Source of the DNA: Phycisphaerae bacterium
GTDB taxonomy: Bacteria; Planctomycetota; Phycisphaerae; Tepidisphaerales; Tepidisphaeraceae
Assembly: GCA_014380825.1 (NCBI GenBank)
Contig: JACMJD010000024.1
Location: 1-5,553, forward strand
Direction: 5' to 3'
Length of the DNA: 5,553 nt
The notes under the pieces are model-generated. The model was not told the DNA's origin. It did no database searches and worked only from the letters and a program-made list of their open reading frames with translations. A program made the translations under genes and the position numbers. Shown in pieces: positions 1 through 5,260 of the stretch; position 1 is the first letter of the stretch, and each line of letters opens with the position of its first letter.

Positions 1-174
1 ACCGACCGCGCGCCGGCCACGCTCTTGGACGCGGGCGGACTTTCGCAGGGCACGTTTACCGACTTGTGTTACGACACGCAGCTCGATCGTTTCCGCACCG
101 AAAACTTCCGCGCCACCGTTCGCCGGACAGGCGGCAGTTCGCTCACCGGATCTGGCGCGGATTCGGAGAAATGA
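1..174 (+). CDS. 3' end of an unrecognised protein gene (partial)
   Basis: The frame starting at base 1 is open from the window edge to a TGA at 172-174 and gives 57 C-terminal residues; the start lies outside the window. I do not recognise the family. The tail contains alternating polar and hydrophobic stretches (for example FTDLCYDTQLDRFRTENFRA) that look more like beta-strand than helix, followed by a Gly/Ser-rich end (GGSSLTGSGADSEK) that is probably disordered. The next gene begins only 6 nt after the stop and its ribosome-binding site lies inside this gene's last codons, so the two are probably co-transcribed. Coding is supported by the open frame, plausible composition and tight spacing, not by homology. 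No function is proposed. Confidence 0.6.
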   Translation, partial: TDRAPATLLDAGGLSQGTFTDLCYDTQLDRFRTENFRATVRRTGGSSLTGSGADSEK

Positions 175-180
175 AACTAC

Positions 181-756
181 ATGGACGCCGCATTCCTGTC
201 AGCAAAGTTCGAGCTCGCGCTGCCGTATGACCAGTACGTGCAAACCGGCACCGACGAGCAGCAGCGCCGCTGGAAGCAAGTCTACGATGCGGCCGGCAAC
301 GCGATCACGCCGGCGCAGCGCGAAACGCTGAACGGCTTCGTGCGCGACATGAACGTGCTGATCATCAGCGGCATCTGGTGCGGCGACTGCGTGCAGCAAT
401 GCCCGCTCATCCAACGCCTGGCTGAGGTGAACGCCGCCAAGGTTCACGTGCGCCTGATCGATCGCGATGAACACAAGGAACTGTCACACCAGTTCCGCGT
501 CAATGCCGGCGACCGCGTTCCCGTGACAATATTCCTGTCCGAAGACTTCGCGTTCTGCGGCGCGTATGGCGATCGCACGCTCCATCGCTATCGCGCGATT
601 GCCCGACGCCAGCTCGGCGCATCCTGCCCAACAGGCCTGGCCGCGCCCGACGCCGACGAGCTGGCGGCCACTACGCTGGATTGGATGAATGAGATCGAGC
701 GCATGCAGCTCATGATGCGGCTCAGCCCGCGGCTTCGGGCGCGACACATTGATTGA
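181..756 (+). CDS. thioredoxin-family protein with a CGDC active site
   Basis: This is a 191-residue cytoplasmic thioredoxin-fold protein with no signal peptide or TM segment. Residues 58-65 (NVLIISGI) form the core strand before the redox motif W66-C67-G68-D69-C70. R112-V113-P114 followed by VTIFL gives the cis-proline strand expected opposite the active site. An N-terminal helical extension of about 50 residues (WKQVYDAAGN...ITPAQRETL) and a C-terminal helical tail of about 40 residues flank the domain. This arrangement resembles the Thioredoxin_9-type family, whose members are mostly uncharacterised; dithiol-disulfide exchange is inferred. A third cysteine, C74, gives CxxCxxxC, and C126 and C149 are also present. 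The start is the ATG 6 nt after the upstream stop, with GGAG at 165-168 (12 nt spacing, rather long). The substrate is unknown. The family call is sound; the partner and role are not. Confidence 0.88.
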   Translation: MDAAFLSAKFELALPYDQYVQTGTDEQQRRWKQVYDAAGNAITPAQRETLNGFVRDMNVLIISGIWCGDCVQQCPLIQRLAEVNAAKVHVRLIDRDEHKELSHQFRVNAGDRVPVTIFLSEDFAFCGAYGDRTLHRYRAIARRQLGASCPTGLAAPDADELAATTLDWMNEIERMQLMMRLSPRLRARHID

Positions 757-775
757 AGGGGAATTTCTCAACGAT

Positions 776-855
776 CTCAAAGATCGCAGAGATCACAAAG
801 AAGACAGTTCGGAATTGATTTCTTTGCGATCTTCGCAATCTCTGCGAGCTTTGTG
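776..855. repeat. 9-nt-periodic imperfect inverted repeat (thioredoxin-ycaQ gap)
   Basis: The left arm (776-802) and right arm (820-855) are complementary apart from a few mismatches, except that the right arm carries one extra 9-nt unit (TTCGCAATC) with no partner on the left. The right arm reads as four consecutive 9-mers: CTTTGCGAT, CTTCGCAAT, CTCTGCGAG, CTTTGTGAA. The left arm has three matching units in reverse complement. The RNA would fold into a long hairpin ending 8 nt before the next start codon. There is no U-tract, so it is not a classical terminator. Its 9-mer resembles the unit of the repeat at 2837-2931. Confidence 0.8.
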
Positions 856-863
856 AATCCTAA

Positions 864-2090
864 ATGATCACCGTTTCGAAAACCGACGCCCGACGATTGC
901 TGCTTGGCGCGCAAGGACTGCTCGATGATCCGGCGCGTGCCTCATCTGCGCCGAGCGCGCTGCTGAAGTTAATCGAGCGTATGGGGTTCGTACAGATCGA
1001 CACGATCAACGTGATCGAGCGCGCGCACCACCTGATTCTCGCCAGCCGAATCGATTCGTACGATCGCGCGTCACTTGATGCGCTGCTGCATCCGAAACGC
1101 GCCAAGCTGTTCGAGCATTGGACGCACGATGCATCGCTGATCCCGACCAAATGGTGGCCGCACTGGCGAGCGCGGTTTGATCGGTATCGCGCGATGGGCT
1201 GGCATCGCAAAAAGATGGGAACTGATGGCGACAAAATCGTTGCCGATGTTCTCGCCCGCATCCGTCGCGACGGCCCGCTGATGAGCAGGCATTTCGAGCA
1301 CGTGGGCGAGCGCGACGCGAACGCCCAAGTGGGCGCGTGGTGGGGCTGGAAGCCGCAGAAGGTCGCGCTCGATTATCTCTGGCGGATCGGTGAGCTGTAT
1401 GTGGTTGGCCGGGAGAATTTCCAGAAGATCTACGACATCGCCGAGCGCGTCGTTCCGCAGCTTCACGCGCAGCGGACACCGAGTGATGTCGAGCACATCG
1501 AATGGGCGTGTCGCAGTGCGCTGCAACGGCTCGGCATCGCCACGGCGCCGGAAGTCGCCAACTTCTGGCGAGCCATAAAACTGGCACCGGCAAGAAAGTG
1601 GCTGAGCGACGCCGTAACGCGCGGCGAGGTGATCAAAGTTGCGCTCGAAGGCGACGACAAATCCGCCGCCAGACAGCGATACGCGCTGCCCGATCTGAAA
1701 CGTCGCATCGCCAAGCTTCCCGATCCGCCCGCGCGGACGCGATTGCTCTGCCCGTTCGATCCCGTCGTCCGCGATCGCGCCCGAGCGCTGCGGCTATTCG
1801 ATTTCCACTACCGTTTCGAAGCCTTCGTCCCAAAAGCCAATCGCCGCCACGGGTATTACGTCATGCCGATCCTCGAAGGCGACCGCTTGATTGGCCGCCT
1901 CGATCCGAAGCTGCATCGCGATCGAGGTGAATTGGAGATTCGGTTCGTCGATTTCGAACCGGGTGTGAAGGTCGACCGGAAGAGAAGAGCGAGTGTCGAT
2001 AAGGCGGTGCAACGCCTCGCTGATTTCGTGGACGCCAAAACGATCCGCTGGCCACGACTGATGCGAAAAAGTGAAGCAATGTCATCCTGA
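864..2090 (+). CDS. ycaQ: YcaQ-like winged-helix DNA glycosylase (HTH_42 family)
   Basis: This 408-residue protein matches the length (about 410 aa) and many conserved blocks of E. coli YcaQ as I recall it: DARRLLLGAQGLL near the N-terminus, FVQIDTINVIERAHHLIL at 43-60, WWGWKPQKVALDYLW with GRENFQKIYD at 159-191, CPFDPVVRDRARALRLFDF at 296-314 and IGRLDPKLHR at 343-352. YcaQ is a monofunctional DNA glycosylase that unhooks interstrand cross-links and excises alkylated bases. Q44-I45-D46 is the Q-x-D catalytic motif typical of YcaQ-like members, as opposed to Q-x-Q in AlkZ-like ones. The protein is cytoplasmic, without signal or TM segments. The ATG at 864 has no clear Shine-Dalgarno, but the alignment begins immediately, so the start is well placed. 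The last codons and TGA lie inside an inverted repeat (2079-2156), so the extreme C-terminus (MSS) is repeat-derived. Activity is inferred from the motif. Confidence 0.92.
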   Translation: MITVSKTDARRLLLGAQGLLDDPARASSAPSALLKLIERMGFVQIDTINVIERAHHLILASRIDSYDRASLDALLHPKRAKLFEHWTHDASLIPTKWWPHWRARFDRYRAMGWHRKKMGTDGDKIVADVLARIRRDGPLMSRHFEHVGERDANAQVGAWWGWKPQKVALDYLWRIGELYVVGRENFQKIYDIAERVVPQLHAQRTPSDVEHIEWACRSALQRLGIATAPEVANFWRAIKLAPARKWLSDAVTRGEVIKVALEGDDKSAARQRYALPDLKRRIAKLPDPPARTRLLCPFDPVVRDRARALRLFDFHYRFEAFVPKANRRHGYYVMPILEGDRLIGRLDPKLHRDRGELEIRFVDFEPGVKVDRKRRASVDKAVQRLADFVDAKTIRWPRLMRKSEAMSS

Positions 2091-2156
2091 AGTACTCCGA
2101 AGGATCTAGCTGACCGAGCAGGCGGGCCAGATGCTCGGACTACCTCAGCATGACAT
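2079..2156. repeat. inverted repeat of the GTCATCCTGA type overlapping the ycaQ stop
   Basis: The left arm (2079-2107) and right arm (2129-2156) pair at 24 of 28 positions with one single-base gap; with one more bulge the pairing extends outward to 2074 and 2160. The ends read GTCATCCTGA on the left and CAGCATGAC on the right, with AAGGATCT and AGATGCTCG next to the 21-nt loop. I recall intergenic repeats beginning GTCATCCTGA and containing GAAGGATCT from several environmental phyla, so this is probably a family member, but copy number cannot be tested here. The repeat encodes the final residues and TGA (2088-2090) of the ycaQ-like gene, so it arrived at, or drifted into, the coding end. It may also act as a transcript-end hairpin. 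Confidence 0.82.
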
Positions 2157-2258
2157 GCTTGATGATGCGAGTGCGGATCGCTCAACAGCGGCGTTATAAG
2201 CATCCCTCTGATTTCCACTACCATTGCCCGCGCCATCGCTTAAGATTTTCTTCATCCT

Positions 2259-2265
2259 GGAAGGA
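2259..2265 (+). promoter_or_regulatory. Shine-Dalgarno site of the LemA gene
   Basis: GGAAGGA sits 8 nt before the ATG at 2274. It supports 2274 over the adjacent in-frame ATG at 2277, which would shorten the spacing little; the two starts differ by one Met. Confidence 0.75.
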
Positions 2266-2273
2266 CCACACAC

Positions 2274-2828
2274 ATGATGATCGGACTGATCATTCTCGGA
2301 ATCGTCGTGCTCTTCGCGTTCTTCGCGATCGCTGCGTACAACAATTTGGTCTCGCTGCGCGAGCAAGTGCGATCGGCGTGGGCGCAGATCGACGTCGTGC
2401 TCAAGCGTCGGTATGACCTCATCCCGAATCTCGTCGAGACGGTAAAAGGCTACGCGGCCCACGAGCGCGGCACGCTGGAAGCCGTGATCGCCGCGCGAAA
2501 CACCGCAGTGGCGGCGAGCGATCCATCGGCGCGCGTGGCGGCGGAAGGGCAGCTCAGCGGCGCGCTGCGCCAGCTCTTCGCGGTAGCCGAGGCGTATCCC
2601 GATCTCAAGGCGAACCAGAATTTCATGCAGCTTCAGGGCGAGCTGGCATCGACCGAAAACCAGATCAGCTCATTCCGGCAGAGCTACAACAGCTTGGTCG
2701 CGCGATACAACACCGCGATGCTCAGCTTCCCGAACAACCTGATCGCCGGCCCCTTCGGATTCACGCCGCAGCCGTTCTTTGAAATTCAGGACCAGGCACA
2801 ACGCGAGGCGCCGGCGGTGAAATTCTAA
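2274..2828 (+). CDS. lemA: LemA family membrane-anchored protein
   Basis: This 184-residue protein has the normal LemA length and architecture. One N-terminal TM helix (residues about 3-21) leads into the hallmark segment YNNLVSLREQVRSAWAQID (22-40), then KRRYDLIPNLVETVKGY (44-60), HERGTLEAVIAAR (63-75) and the second long helix LKANQNFMQLQGELASTENQ (111-130). A short C-terminal tail contains FPNNLIAG (152-159) and FFEIQD. In the family the TM helix is followed by an extracytoplasmic or periplasmic helical bundle of unsettled function; roles in envelope stress or antigen presentation have been reported. No TPM-domain or peptidase partner, common beside lemA in other genomes, is present here, so it appears to be a lone copy. 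Convergent with the DUF6886-type gene, with a strong hairpin between them. Confidence 0.95.
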   Translation: MMIGLIILGIVVLFAFFAIAAYNNLVSLREQVRSAWAQIDVVLKRRYDLIPNLVETVKGYAAHERGTLEAVIAARNTAVAASDPSARVAAEGQLSGALRQLFAVAEAYPDLKANQNFMQLQGELASTENQISSFRQSYNSLVARYNTAMLSFPNNLIAGPFGFTPQPFFEIQDQAQREAPAVKF

Positions 2829-2836
2829 ATGCGACC

Positions 2837-2931
2837 GAACGCCAAGACGCCAAGATCGCCAAGGCCGGAAGAGAAGATAGCATTTGCTGACTTTCTCCTC
2901 TGAACTTGGCGTTCTTGGCGTCTTGGCGTTC
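2837..2931. repeat. near-perfect 27-nt inverted repeat built of CTTGGCG units, between convergent genes
   Basis: The left arm (2837-2863) and right arm (2905-2931) are reverse complements at 26 of 27 positions, with a 41-nt loop. Each arm is three tandem units: CTTGGCGTT, CTTGGCGT and CTTGGCGTT on the right, and the complementary ACGCCAAG units on the left. The element lies 8 nt after the lemA stop and touches the stop codon of the minus-strand gene (TGA complement at 2930-2932). It is therefore placed to end or stabilise both transcripts, although neither side carries a long T-tract. Unit length and sequence resemble the repeat at 776-855. Confidence 0.9.
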
Positions 2932-3454
2932 ATTCCATCCGCGGCCGCGCATTTCTCATGCGGATCAACGAGAAGTGCAGCGTTGAATTCACCACCGCAT
3001 CTCGCAGTGGCCAGAGTGAAGGAACGAGGCGCAGCTCGACCCCGCGTTCGAGAATTGCTGTGAGGCAGTCATCGATTCGCTCGACGCGCACCGGTGTGAC
3101 ACTGCCGCGGTTGATCCAGTAGCCGGCGTTGTTGTCGATGCATTCGAAGCCATTCGAAGGGAGCAAGTAGCAATACAACGTCGTCATCCGCGCGCGCTCG
3201 AGCCAAGCTGCTTCGATCGCTACGACGGCGTTTGCCGCAGTCGCGCCAATCAACGCGCGGACATCATTCGGATCGCTATCCGCGGCGGTGTAGAACGTGA
3301 CCCGCGGGCACTCTCGTGGCAGCAGATAGTTCCGCAGCCGTTCCTCATGCACCGCCCAGACCGCTGGCGCGGTGATGCCGGCGTCCGTGTTCGTCGGCTC
3401 CCGCGGGTCGAATCGCGTGAGGTTCGGATTCTCGCTGACGTGGAAGAGGTTCAC
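2930..3454 (-). CDS. DUF6886-type conserved protein of unknown function
   Basis: With the GTG at 3454 as start the protein has 174 residues. It opens with VNLFHVSENPNLTRFDPR, followed by AVWAVHEERLRNYLLPRECP (31-50) and RVTFYTA (51-57). The middle block contains TTLYCYLLPSNGFECIDNNA (91-110) then GYWIN, and the C-terminal block GVELRLVPSLWPLRDAVVNS (138-157) ends in STLHFSLIRMRNA. I recognise this pattern as the DUF6886 family of small soluble proteins with no established function; the match is from memory. The frame stays open upstream to an ATG at 3862. That extension crosses an inverted repeat, looks non-coding and is absent from the family, so I reject it. No convincing Shine-Dalgarno precedes 3454. 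There is no signal peptide or TM segment. It stands alone, divergent from the amidase. Confidence 0.8.
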   Translation of the reverse strand: MNLFHVSENPNLTRFDPREPTNTDAGITAPAVWAVHEERLRNYLLPRECPRVTFYTAADSDPNDVRALIGATAANAVVAIEAAWLERARMTTLYCYLLPSNGFECIDNNAGYWINRGSVTPVRVERIDDCLTAILERGVELRLVPSLWPLRDAVVNSTLHFSLIRMRNARPRME

Positions 3455-3491
3455 CGTTGTAAATATATACCGATCCGTGCGGGTGATTTCA

Positions 3492-3612
3492 GCACGCCGG
3501 GTCAGAGCGTAATCGCGCCGGCCCGGATTCGCTTCGCTGAACTTGATTTCTCGAATGACCAACTGCCGAAATCCGATCCGGGGCGGCGCGAGTACGCTCT
3601 GTGCAGGCGTGG
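3492..3612. repeat. imperfect inverted repeat with 40-nt arms in the divergent gap
   Basis: The left arm (3492-3531) and the reverse complement of the right arm (3573-3612) agree at 32 of 40 positions, including the blocks CAGAGCGTA and TCGCGCCG; the loop is 41 nt. The symmetry is visible in protein space: the plus-strand frame reads DPGRREYALCRRG and the minus-strand frame reads NPGRRDYALTRR across opposite arms. No flanking target duplication is apparent. It is more diverged than the other repeats in the window, so it may be an old member of a REP- or MITE-like family, or a structured RNA leader. Confidence 0.75.
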
Positions 3613-3746
3613 TTAAGAAGAAACGTCGGTTGTTCGCTGGACGCGATCGCGCGGAGATTGCCGCTTGGGACTGGAAACCGGCTCGGGATTGCGATAGAAC
3701 GGATGCATCGGGTCGGGCAATTTTCGTTGCGTCGCTCGTCTGATCG

Positions 3747-3766
3747 CGTACAAATGGATTTGTGCG
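3747..3766. promoter_or_regulatory. short palindrome, possible operator or hairpin upstream of the amidase gene
   Basis: CGTACAAAT at 3747-3755 and ATTTGTGCG at 3758-3766 form a symmetric site around GG; as RNA it is a 9-bp stem with one G-U pair. It lies 110 nt before the amidase start in an otherwise GC-rich gap. Regulatory function is a guess from symmetry alone. Confidence 0.25.
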
Positions 3767-3864
3767 AACCGCTTGCCGACGCACCCGTACGAATCGTCGA
3801 ACGCTGATCGCTGTTTCCGCCGCGCACAAGTTCTGCGGCGCGCCAGTTGCGCGATCGGACAAAC

Positions 3865-3869
3865 AGAGG
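3865..3869 (+). promoter_or_regulatory. Shine-Dalgarno site fixing the amidase start
   Basis: AGAGG lies 6 nt before the ATG at 3876. That ATG begins directly with a lipoprotein signal peptide, whereas the earlier in-frame ATG at 3762 would put 38 Arg-rich residues ahead of it. The site therefore decides for 3876. Confidence 0.7.
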
Positions 3870-3875
3870 CCAAGG

Positions 3876-4694
3876 ATGGCACGATCTCATCTCACGCTGG
3901 TTTCCATCGGGCTGTTGCTGCTGCTGGTTCTGTTGCTGCTCGTGTCTGGCTGTCAGGCGCCTGCCGCCAGCGTTGCGCAGATTCCAGCGCCGAACTTCAA
4001 CGGTCCCGTCGTCGTTGCGCCGATGTCGGCGCCGCAGGTTGCGGTGAAGCAGACGCAGATCACGCCGCCTAGAAAAGCGAACGCGACGGCGGGCGTGCCG
4101 AAGAACTGGACGCCGTACGCAACCGCGCGGCCGTGGAAGTGGATCGTCATCCATCACAGCGCCACCCCGCGCGGCGGGGCGGTCGCGTTCAATCGCATGC
4201 ATCAGGAAAAGGGCTGGGATGAGCTGGGCTATCACTTCGTGATCGGCAACGGCACGGACACGGCCGACGGACAAATCGAAGTCGGCCCGCGCTGGCCGAA
4301 ACAGAAATGGGGCGCGCACGCGAAGACGCCGAACAACGAGTTCAACGAGCGCGGCATCGGCATCTGCCTGGTTGGAAATTTCGACCTCGAGCGTCCGACG
4401 CCCGAACAAATGCGTGCGCTGACGAAGCTCACGACGTATCTGATGAAGACCTATCGCATCCGCCCGCAAGACGTGATCGGCCACGGCGAAACCAAGGCCA
4501 CCGACTGCCCCGGCCGATTCATCAACCTCGCCGCGCTGCGACGACAGCTCGCGAATGGCTTGGCCGACGGCACGGACTTGGTTCTGCCGGTCGAGCTTCA
4601 ATCCACCCCGGCGATCGCCAACGAACCGCAACCCGCCGCCGATTCGGCGACGCGCGCACCGGCGGTGTCGTCCGCTCACGGATCGTCAAATTAG
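3876..4694 (+). CDS. N-acetylmuramoyl-L-alanine amidase lipoprotein (Amidase_2/PGRP fold)
   Basis: This 272-residue protein starts with a lipoprotein signal peptide: MARSH, a Leu-rich core (residues 6-23) and lipobox V23-S24-G25-C26, so the mature protein is probably lipid-anchored in the envelope. A Pro/Ala-rich linker (27-83) leads to the zinc amidase domain (about 87-226). The expected zinc ligands are H93 (in WIVIHHSAT), H203 (in VIGHGE) and C211 (in TDCPGRF), spaced as in T7 lysozyme and PGRPs. Y119 (GYHFVIG) matches the catalytic tyrosine. T209 occupies the position of T7 lysozyme Lys128, as in many PGRP-type amidases. Family enzymes cut the bond between MurNAc and L-alanine of peptidoglycan, in turnover, recycling or separation. 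The tail (227-272) is low-complexity Ala/Pro/Ser. No recycling gene (AmpG, Nag or Mpl type) is adjacent, so the exact role is open. Confidence 0.93.
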   Translation: MARSHLTLVSIGLLLLLVLLLLVSGCQAPAASVAQIPAPNFNGPVVVAPMSAPQVAVKQTQITPPRKANATAGVPKNWTPYATARPWKWIVIHHSATPRGGAVAFNRMHQEKGWDELGYHFVIGNGTDTADGQIEVGPRWPKQKWGAHAKTPNNEFNERGIGICLVGNFDLERPTPEQMRALTKLTTYLMKTYRIRPQDVIGHGETKATDCPGRFINLAALRRQLANGLADGTDLVLPVELQSTPAIANEPQPAADSATRAPAVSSAHGSSN

Positions 4695-4820
4695 TCGCGT
4701 GCGGCGCGTTGGATTGCTGGGCAATCGCATGTGGCGGGGCAGAATGACAGTAAGCGATCGCCGCGCGTTACGGTCAGATGCAATCGCCCTGAGTTGGATT
4801 GCAGCTTACGTCGGCCGTGC
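4695..4820. other. intergenic stretch with repeated GATTGC/GCAATC hairpins
   Basis: GATTGC (4712-4717) and GCAATC (4721-4726) form a 6-bp, 3-nt-loop hairpin 18 nt after the amidase stop. TGCAATC (4779-4785) and GATTGCA (4797-4803) form a second one with the same core stem. GTTGGATTGC occurs directly at 4708-4717 and 4793-4802. An outer pair, GTAAGC (4750-4755) with GCTTAC (4804-4809), abuts the second stem. There is no T-tract, so a terminator role is uncertain. No coding frame is convincing. Confidence 0.5.
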
Positions 4821-4848
4821 TTGAATCCCAGCACCAAGCGGCTAGACT
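4821..4848 (+). promoter_or_regulatory. candidate sigma-70 promoter for the tRNA pair
   Basis: TTGAAT (4821-4826) and TAGACT (4843-4848) are separated by 16 nt and match the -35 and -10 consensus at 4 to 5 of 6 positions each. Transcription would start near 4855, about a dozen bases before the tRNA-like copy at 4867 and well before the intact tRNA-Pro. This suggests both would be on one transcript. The call is by eye, and consensus strength in this lineage is unknown. Confidence 0.35.
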
Positions 4849-4866
4849 TCGCATGCCGCTGCACAC

Positions 4867-4940
4867 CGGGTTGTAGCTCAGCTTGGTAGAGCGGTCGCCG
4901 CGGCGACAGGTCGCGCCGTTGCAGCGGAAGAAAAATTCGT
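4867..4940 (+). pseudogene. degenerate tRNA-like copy (5' half matches tRNA-Pro)
   Basis: Bases 4866-4893 match 4941-4968 of the tRNA-Pro locus at 27 of 28 positions, covering the acceptor 5' strand and the whole D arm. The anticodon arm is replaced by the 14-nt perfect palindrome GTCGCCGCGGCGAC (4894-4907), which leaves a 5-bp stem with a 4-nt loop instead of 7. AGGTCGC (4908-4914) still matches the variable-region segment of the real tRNA. The T arm has lost the TTCAA signature (GCCGTTGCAGCGG instead), and no CAACCCG strand exists to close the acceptor stem. It cannot be a decoding tRNA. It is most likely a decayed tandem duplicate; a tRNA-like regulatory RNA or a remnant of element insertion is possible. 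Confidence 0.7.
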
Positions 4941-4941
4941 C

Positions 4942-5015
<74 letters not shown>

Positions 5016-5236
5016 TTCGGTAAACGCGGGCTGCTCGCAATCACACGCCACACGTCACGCAGTTCGTTCCCTTGTCTGTTCCACTATCGCACCTAATCGC
5101 GTCGCTGCGTTGCGCCCAGCCGCGACGTTGGTCACGCTGCGCGCACCCCAGGATTTCGCTGGGTCCTCCCGAGGGGGGTGGGGGCATGCGGAGTCGGTGA
5201 CCGTCGCGCCGCGTGCGAATCCCTGAGCTGAATTTT

Positions 5237-5256
5237 CAGTAGCGCAGTAGCGCAGT
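5237..5256. repeat. short tandem repeat, CAGTAGCG x 2.5
   Basis: Two and a half copies of the 8-mer CAGTAGCG run directly into the ribosome-binding site (GAGG, 5257-5260) of the small ORF at 5269. It is too short to assign to a family; it could be slippage-prone or a protein-binding iteron-like site. Confidence 0.6.
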
Positions 5257-5260
5257 GAGG
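5257..5260 (+). promoter_or_regulatory. Shine-Dalgarno site for the ORF at 5269
   Basis: GAGG lies 8 nt before the ATG at 5269. It is the main reason to consider that short ORF real. Confidence 0.45.

Larger units (their letters stand above)
3455..3875. other. 421-nt divergent intergenic region
   Basis: This gap separates the DUF6886-type gene (leftward) from the amidase lipoprotein (rightward). Its left half contains the long imperfect inverted repeat at 3492-3612. The right half contains a short palindrome (3747-3766) and the amidase ribosome-binding site. An AT-rich patch around 3460-3470 (TTGTAAATATATACC on the plus strand) lies immediately upstream of the leftward GTG and could hold its -10 element. 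Several frames are open through the gap on both strands, but none has family signatures, a good ribosome-binding site or plausible composition. Confidence 0.6.

Noticed and set aside
757..863. CRISPR-like array suggested by the repeated 9-mers
   Set aside because: The units are contiguous without spacers and are arranged as an inverted repeat.
2195..2200. TATAAG as -10 element for lemA
   Set aside because: No acceptable -35 hexamer lies 16-18 nt upstream; a lone hexamer is too weak.
2829..2936. Classical rho-independent terminator between lemA and the convergent gene
   Set aside because: The hairpin is strong but has a 41-nt loop and no T-tract on either side, so it is recorded as a repeat with possible terminator action.
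3455..3862. N-terminal extension of the DUF6886-type protein back to an ATG at 3862
   Set aside because: The extension runs through the inverted repeat, has biased composition and is not part of the family pattern, which begins at LFHVSE.
3762..3875. Earlier ATG for the amidase at 3762
   Set aside because: It would place 38 Arg-rich residues before a textbook lipoprotein signal peptide; the ATG at 3876 has AGAGG at 6 nt spacing.
3489..4679. 396-codon minus-strand open frame antisense to the amidase
   Set aside because: It is extremely Arg-rich and low in complexity, has no recognisable motif and lies across a gene with a full signal peptide and catalytic site. It is a GC-rich shadow frame, as is the shorter one near 953-1261 and 1006-1593 antisense to ycaQ.
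4867..4940. Functional second tRNA upstream of tRNA-Pro
   Set aside because: There is no matching 3' acceptor strand, no TTCAA T-loop and only a 4-nt anticodon loop.
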